Source: Lentisphaerota bacterium (GTDB taxonomy: Bacteria > Verrucomicrobiota > Kiritimatiellia > UBA8416 > JAFGTH01). Taken from it: a stretch of DNA of 9,985 nucleotides. Positions 6,318 to 9,985 of the stretch are shown here, piece after piece. The stretch spans positions 1 through 9,985 of the forward strand of contig JAFGTH010000085.1 of NCBI GenBank assembly GCA_016934225.1, in the 5' to 3' direction. The position numbers and the translations under genes were made by a program. The notes beneath the pieces are model-generated. The model ran no database searches. It had not been told where the DNA came from and saw only the letters and a program-made list of their open reading frames with translations. How positions within the stretch are numbered: the stretch's first letter is position 1; each line of letters begins with the position of its first letter.

Positions 6318-7439
6318 ATGGCAACTATTCCTTCACCGTTGATTTTGCCGCCTCGCACAATACTTAAGCGTGACGGGGCGCTCCAATTATTGCTCGAATG
6401 CGCTCATTTTGGTCGTCGCGGGATGCTGGTTCACGGTCGTTCTCTCGACCAAAGCGGGAAGCTTGATGCGATTATGAAATGTAGAACGGATGCAGAGGTG
6501 ATTACTTACTGTCATTCCGGCGGCGAGCCTACATTGCGCCAGTTACAGGAGTTGTTGGATGTCGCTCGTTCTCAACAAGTCGCATGGATAGCCGGCGTTG
6601 GCGGCGGCAGTGTTCTGGATGTTGCGAAAGCATGCGCAGGGCTTTTGTACGCGCCGGAAGATTTGGAATCATATCACGATGGCGCAGCCATTCCGGAATC
6701 AATGATTCCGTTTATTGCGGTTCCGACGACGGCGGGTACGGGATCGGAGTCAACAATTGTCTCTGTATTGACGAACGAAAAGCGCGGTGTAAAAAAGTCA
6801 ATCAGGCATCCTTCCTTTATGGCAAGAGTGGTAATTCTTGATCCGGAATTGTTATCCGGTTGTCCCAGCGACGTGATTGCGAATTCGGGTTTGGATGCCT
6901 TTACACAGGGGATTGAGGCGTATGTCAGCAATCAGGCAACGTGGTTCAGCGATGTGATTGCTCTGAAAGCTGTGGAGCTGGTCGGTACGAGTTTGGTGGC
7001 TGTCTATAAAGGTGACAACAGCAAACAATCGGATTTGTTGATCGGCAGTTATCTGGCTGGAGCAGCCTTGACGAATGCCAGGCTTGGTCTTGTACATGGC
7101 TTGGCGCACCCGCTGGGTATTCGTTATCGGCAACCGCATGGTCGAACCTGTGCGATTTGTCTACCTTATATCATGCGATTCAACAGGGAAACCATATCGT
7201 GGAAATATAACCAGATGTGCAACGTCATTGGAGATGATCTTGAAGAAAGCATTGCGCGAATGACAAGTTGTTTCGGAATTCGTTCGCCATTTGAGGGGCA
7301 GGCGTTGTCTGATATTGACTCGATCATAGAAGAAACCCTTGAATCCGGCTCAACCGCGGCAAATCCGCGGAATGTCGAAGCAGCCGACGTGCGTGCTATT
7401 CTCGGTCAATTGTTTTCCCAAAAATCGGATTCTATGTGA
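6318..7439 (+). CDS. Iron-containing (group III) alcohol dehydrogenase
   Basis: 373 residues, cytoplasmic, the normal length for the family that interconverts alcohols and aldehydes or ketones with NAD(P)(H). The dinucleotide motif is GVGGGSVLDVAKA (93-105). The second signature, PTTAGTGSE (136-144), contacts cofactor and metal. Candidate metal ligands are Asp193 (in GLDAFTQGIEAYVS), His260 in LVHGLAHPLG and His274 in QPHGRT. Four residues after Asp193, where lactaldehyde reductase-type enzymes have a second ligand His (DALTHAIE), this protein has Gln197. Glycerol-dehydrogenase-type enzymes manage with one Asp and two His, so the protein need not be inactive. The Shine-Dalgarno is weak, as expected in a gene 13 bp behind the cupin. 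It ends 59 bp before the convergent glycosylase gene without a clear terminator. The substrate cannot be predicted. Confidence 0.93.
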   Translation: MATIPSPLILPPRTILKRDGALQLLLECAHFGRRGMLVHGRSLDQSGKLDAIMKCRTDAEVITYCHSGGEPTLRQLQELLDVARSQQVAWIAGVGGGSVLDVAKACAGLLYAPEDLESYHDGAAIPESMIPFIAVPTTAGTGSESTIVSVLTNEKRGVKKSIRHPSFMARVVILDPELLSGCPSDVIANSGLDAFTQGIEAYVSNQATWFSDVIALKAVELVGTSLVAVYKGDNSKQSDLLIGSYLAGAALTNARLGLVHGLAHPLGIRYRQPHGRTCAICLPYIMRFNRETISWKYNQMCNVIGDDLEESIARMTSCFGIRSPFEGQALSDIDSIIEETLESGSTAANPRNVEAADVRAILGQLFSQKSDSM

Positions 7440-7498
7440 GTGATACAGGAGTCAATTTGTTGATATTGTTTGAACGCCTCAGTCAACGAAGTCGAATG

Positions 7499-8104
7499 TT
7501 ACGGTTTACTGGTCCAATTGCTGTTTCGAATCTTAAAGCGCCACGGTAAAGCGGCATCTTTCCCAGCATATGATACACCGACACGGGGTCCTGCAATAAT
7601 GTATTTCTTGCGAAGTTTAATGCCCAAATCTTCGATCCAAATGATTTTGCCTGCGAGATTGATGCCGTTGTGCGCGGTTGTAATGCCCAGCGCTTGGGTT
7701 AGACATGCCGGGCCAGCGGTTAGAGACGGAGATACGCTGTTCCGGTTCCGACGCCGAAGCATGATATCCACGCCTCTATCCGGTTCTATTGCTCTCACAA
7801 GAATTGCATGCGGAATTCCGTCCCGGTTTGTGACAACGTTAAACAACGAATGCATGCCGTAACATAGGTACACATATGCTATTCCGCCGGAATGATACAT
7901 AACTTCTGTTCTTTGCGTTCTCTTTCCGCCATAAGCGTGAGAAGCGCGGTCTTCCGGTCCTGCATATGCTTCGGTTTCCACGATAATTCCACTGGTCAAT
8001 TTGCCGTTTTGGCATGAGCAGATGCGTTTTCCGAGCAGTTCTTGCGCAATTAGAATAATATTGTTGCGCAGATAGAAATCACGTTTCAGTTTAGAAGCGG
8101 ACAT
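7499..8104 (-). CDS. 3-methyladenine DNA glycosylase (AAG/MPG family)
   Basis: Monofunctional base-excision repair enzyme that removes alkylated purines such as 3-methyladenine, plus hypoxanthine and etheno-adenine. It is the homologue of human AAG and unrelated to E. coli AlkA or Tag. From ATG 8104 it is 201 residues. Visible landmarks are IVETEAYAGPEDRASHAYGG (41-60), where Glu45 aligns with the human catalytic Glu125, Tyr47 with Tyr127 and His56 with His136. AYVYLCYGMHSLFNVV (76-91) carries Tyr82 for the intercalating Tyr162 and Asn89 for Asn169; VRAIEP (103-108) has Arg104 for Arg182. LTAGPACLTQALGI (128-141) and GPRVGVSYAG (172-181) complete the fold. The frame extends 10 codons upstream to 8134, but that would lie inside the preceding gene, and family N-termini fit the shorter form. 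The start overlaps the end of the outer-membrane gene by 14 bp, implying cotranscription and possibly coupled translation. Confidence 0.96.
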   Translation of the reverse strand: MSASKLKRDFYLRNNIILIAQELLGKRICSCQNGKLTSGIIVETEAYAGPEDRASHAYGGKRTQRTEVMYHSGGIAYVYLCYGMHSLFNVVTNRDGIPHAILVRAIEPDRGVDIMLRRRNRNSVSPSLTAGPACLTQALGITTAHNGINLAGKIIWIEDLGIKLRKKYIIAGPRVGVSYAGKDAALPWRFKIRNSNWTSKP

Positions 8105-8828
8105 GGATTCCGGCTTTCGTAGCCGAAGGCCCAAAGTTTTCTAAACCAAGTTCAAATGATACACGCTCCGTGTAAAAAATCTCGATACCGGCGGTATAAC
8201 CGAATTGACGTTGTTCGTTGACGCTCATATTACTGAGCCCTCGGCTTTGTATGTCCGAGAACACCGGTCCAATGAACACGCCTATTGCATGGGGAAGGTA
8301 CGATTTGTTTCCGGTCACCTCATTGATGATATTAAGAACCAACGATGCGTAAGTTTCAATCCATTGCACGTCTTTACCTGCCAATTTCGTGCCGGTTATA
8401 GTTTGCTGGAGATAGCCGGTAAGGCGTATTCGATCTTCGATCAGCCAAGGATCCATAATATCATGATCGAGCAACCCCAGACGTAATCCGGCCCCGATAT
8501 CGTATATTCCTTCAGATTCCCAACCGTCAGTTGACGATTCTCCGCCGGCCACTGAGCAATATAAGCTGACCCATCGTTTATAGTCATATGCCAGATAGAG
8601 CGTGATCGTATCTTCGCTCAACAATGTATAGTCTTGAATCAGGTCATGACTTATGTTCCTCTCTCGCGGCGACAGATACACACCGGCGCTCCATTGGCTG
8701 AGATCGCTGGCATGGTATCTGTAATTTATGGAGTCCATGCTATTGCCCACCGGCATCGCAAGAGTCTGGGCAACCGAACATACCAAGAGAATATATGCCG
8801 AACCTGTGATGGAAATGAAATTCTTCAT
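8091..8828 (-). CDS. Exported outer-membrane-type beta-barrel protein, unidentified
   Basis: 245 residues with a Sec signal: MKN, a hydrophobic stretch (ISITGSAYILLVCSVAQ) and probable signal peptidase I cleavage after TLA at residue 24. The mature part alternates polar and hydrophobic residues in many short stretches (DTITLYLAYDY, GIYDIGAGLRLGLL, FGYTAGIEIFY, RVSFELGLENFG), as in transmembrane beta strands. The chain ends AGIHVRF: the terminal Phe with alternating hydrophobics is the signature recognised by the BAM insertion complex. I do not recognise a family; size and pattern suggest an 8-10 strand barrel. AGGA (8840-8837) 8 nt before ATG 8828 supports the start. It is first in a two-gene minus-strand unit with the DNA glycosylase and diverges from the LRR lipoprotein gene. 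Confidence 0.75.
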   Translation of the reverse strand: MKNFISITGSAYILLVCSVAQTLAMPVGNSMDSINYRYHASDLSQWSAGVYLSPRERNISHDLIQDYTLLSEDTITLYLAYDYKRWVSLYCSVAGGESSTDGWESEGIYDIGAGLRLGLLDHDIMDPWLIEDRIRLTGYLQQTITGTKLAGKDVQWIETYASLVLNIINEVTGNKSYLPHAIGVFIGPVFSDIQSRGLSNMSVNEQRQFGYTAGIEIFYTERVSFELGLENFGPSATKAGIHVRF

Positions 8829-8845
8829 GCTGTATATCCTAGTAG

Positions 8846-8874
8846 TTGATCTTTTGCATAAGCAAGCATATAAT
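8846..8874 (+). promoter_or_regulatory. Sigma-70-type promoter of the LRR lipoprotein gene
   Basis: TTGATC (8846-8851, 4/6) and a perfect TATAAT (8869-8874) are separated by the ideal 17 bp. The start would be near 8881, giving a leader of about 45 nt to ATG 8926. Confidence 0.5.
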
Positions 8875-8883
8875 TAATATCAA
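8855..8883 (-). promoter_or_regulatory. Possible overlapping divergent promoter of the outer-membrane gene
   Basis: On the minus strand TTGATA (8883-8878, 5/6) is followed after 17 bp by TATGCA (8860-8855, 3/6). It would overlap the plus-strand promoter almost completely, so the two directions could compete or share a regulator. The -10 is poor. Confidence 0.25.
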
Positions 8884-8925
8884 CGTTTTTTTAGGAATTC
8901 GTTGCCCAATTGGAACAGGTTGCAT

Positions 8926-9774
8926 ATGAATAAACAAACGTATATCGGTCAGATATTGTTGGGAGCATTGTTGCTTACGGTTGGTTGTCATCCATGGCGC
9001 GCTCCGGAGAAACTCAAAGAATACAAAACAGTGGCGGAAGCGCTTCAGCATTGTGATACTGCGGAATGTCTAACGTTGTACGACTCAAACACGACGGAGA
9101 TATCGCCGGATATTGGCAAGCTCGTCAATCTCAAGAGGCTGGTACTGCGTAAGAATCCTTTAACCGGAGTGGTGTCAACCATTGGAGAACTTCGTCAACT
9201 TGAGCATCTTGATCTGGCGGAAGCGGGTTTGAAATCGTTACCGGACGAGATTGGCCTTTTATCGCGGCTCAGGATACTATATTTGAGCGACAATCAATTT
9301 GAAGTCTGGCCGTCTTCAATTGAGCAATTGCAGGAACTGCGATATCTCAACATGGATCGGAACCGGATAATTCGGATTCCGGATACGATTGGTCGGATGT
9401 CGGAACTGAAATGGTTACGACTGAATTCCAATAGAATTGCATCATTGCCGCCTCAAATTGGGCAACTCACCAAACTTGAACGATTATACTTGAGAAACAA
9501 TGTTTTGACGGATATTCCGGCGCAAATTGCCGGTCTTGTTTCGTTGACCGATTTAAGTTTAAGTGACAACAAGATAGGCGTTTTGCCTCTCGAGATAACG
9601 AAATTGTCGAAACTGGTCCGTATGGATCTGGAACGCAACCAGTTGACGGTTCTACCGAATGAAATTGGGCGACTCACCGCATTGAAGTGGTTGAACCTTA
9701 CCGGCAACGCGATTGCTGATGTGGAAAAGCAACGTCTTCGTGCTATGTTGCCCGATTGCCACATCAGTTTTTAG
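8926..9774 (+). CDS. Leucine-rich-repeat lipoprotein
   Basis: 282 residues from ATG 8926. The signal MNKQTYIGQILLGALLLTVG precedes Cys21, so the protein is probably lipid-anchored. After a short cap (about 30-54) come nine unbroken 23-residue repeats (about 55-261) of the form xLxxLPxxIGxLxxLxxLxLxxN, for example RIASLPPQIGQLTKLERLYL followed by RNN. The chain ends in a cap, AIADVEKQRLRAMLPDCHISF minus its last residues, of the kind seen on many bacterial LRR proteins. Such solenoids bind proteins; no enzymatic domain is present. The partner is unknown. Start choice: ATG 8926 has AGG 6 nt upstream and gives a standard lipoprotein signal. An in-frame TTG at 8902 with AGGA 5 nt upstream is an alternative adding 8 residues. 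The gene is transcribed away from the outer-membrane gene across a 97 bp region. Confidence 0.9.
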   Translation: MNKQTYIGQILLGALLLTVGCHPWRAPEKLKEYKTVAEALQHCDTAECLTLYDSNTTEISPDIGKLVNLKRLVLRKNPLTGVVSTIGELRQLEHLDLAEAGLKSLPDEIGLLSRLRILYLSDNQFEVWPSSIEQLQELRYLNMDRNRIIRIPDTIGRMSELKWLRLNSNRIASLPPQIGQLTKLERLYLRNNVLTDIPAQIAGLVSLTDLSLSDNKIGVLPLEITKLSKLVRMDLERNQLTVLPNEIGRLTALKWLNLTGNAIADVEKQRLRAMLPDCHISF

Positions 9775-9830
9775 ACCGTTTTAATTCGGATACATTTGTA
9801 CTATTGCCGGATTCTGCAAATAAAGAATTG

Positions 9831-9864
9831 CCGTTTCAGGCGAAATGCTCAGGCTTTGAAACGG
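9831..9864. terminator. Perfect 8 bp dyad between convergent genes, possible terminator
   Basis: CCGTTTCA (9831-9838) and TGAAACGG (9857-9864) are exact reverse complements around 18 nt; G-T pairs could extend the stem by two inside and one outside. It lies 56 bp after the LRR gene and 32 bp after the end of the convergent minus-strand gene. No T-run follows on the plus strand, while the minus strand continues CAATTCTTTATTTG, moderately T-rich, so termination of the minus-strand gene is the better guess. Confidence 0.4.
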
Positions 9865-9896
9865 TCAGTTATGGTCGAGCGTTTTACCGGGAATGG

Positions 9897-9985
9897 TTAT
9901 GGTTCTTCACCACCGGTTCTTTTGCAATACTCTATAATCCCTTCTGCAATACCTTTGGCGATTGCATCCTTGTATTTGTTGTTGA
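9897..9985 (-). CDS. C-terminus of a probable N-acetylmuramoyl-L-alanine amidase, cut by the window edge
   Basis: The minus strand from the right edge reads 28 full codons to TAA at 9899-9897. The residues NNKYKDAIAKGIAEGI, then IEYC and a polar tail ending GGEEP, match the end of Amidase_3 (MurNAc-LAA) domains, where the last helix has the pattern YxxxIAxGIxxGI. Such zinc amidases cut the lactyl-amide bond between MurNAc and the stem peptide in the periplasm during cell separation or wall recycling. The zinc ligands and catalytic Glu lie outside the window. The identification rests on one short helix; coding itself is well supported. Confidence 0.5.
   Translation of the reverse strand, partial: NNKYKDAIAKGIAEGIIEYCKRTGGEEP

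Noticed and set aside
7440..7498. Hairpin TTTGTTGA / TCAACGAA between the convergent dehydrogenase and glycosylase genes
   Set aside because: The stem is AT-rich with a G-T pair, the loop is about 19 nt and no T-run follows on either strand; not a credible terminator.
1..9985. CRISPR arrays, tRNA or rRNA genes, insertion sequences, attachment sites, defence genes
   Set aside because: No repeat-spacer pattern, tRNA-like fold, transposase, integrase or known defence domain was seen on either strand.

Overview
The window looks like chromosomal DNA of a didermic (Gram-negative-type) bacterium of moderate GC. The best lineage hint is the orphan pseudopilin at 5479-5838. Its cleavage motif, 'CINNLRQIDAAKE' stretch, 'CPGGGTY' turn and 'GTNPTCS' end recall the short GspG-like pseudopilins common in the PVC/Omnitrophota group (Kiritimatiellota, Lentisphaerota, Verrucomicrobiota). 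Three lipoproteins and an outer-membrane-type protein ending in Phe agree with a cell having an outer membrane. The placement is an inference from family memory; no rRNA is present to test it.

Layout. The left edge holds the start of a minus-strand membrane protein, then about 470 bp without a convincing gene. A plus-strand run follows: a large lipoprotein with HEAT-like repeats and a LamG-type jelly roll (563-2998), the DNA-repair ATPase RecN (3096-4772) and a small beta-rich lipoprotein (4814-5203) that ends at a good intrinsic terminator. A 275 bp regulatory region leads to the pseudopilin. It contains a perfect 10 bp dyad, three copies of a 13 bp direct repeat and a GG-N10-GC sigma-54-like promoter. 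Next is a probable two-gene operon of a small cupin and an iron-type alcohol dehydrogenase (5957-7439) with its own sigma-70-like promoter. A minus-strand pair converges on it: an outer-membrane-type protein and an overlapping 3-methyladenine DNA glycosylase (8828 down to 7499). A divergent promoter region separates this pair from a leucine-rich-repeat lipoprotein (8926-9774). After an 8 bp dyad, the right edge holds the C-terminus of a minus-strand protein resembling an N-acetylmuramoyl-L-alanine amidase.

How it fits together. Most of the content is housekeeping (two DNA-repair genes) and cell-envelope proteins of unknown role. I see no defence island, biosynthetic cluster, CRISPR array, tRNA or mobile element. 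The least ordinary parts are the regulatory region before the pseudopilin, the domain mix of the large lipoprotein, and non-consensus residues at conserved motif positions in RecN and the dehydrogenase.
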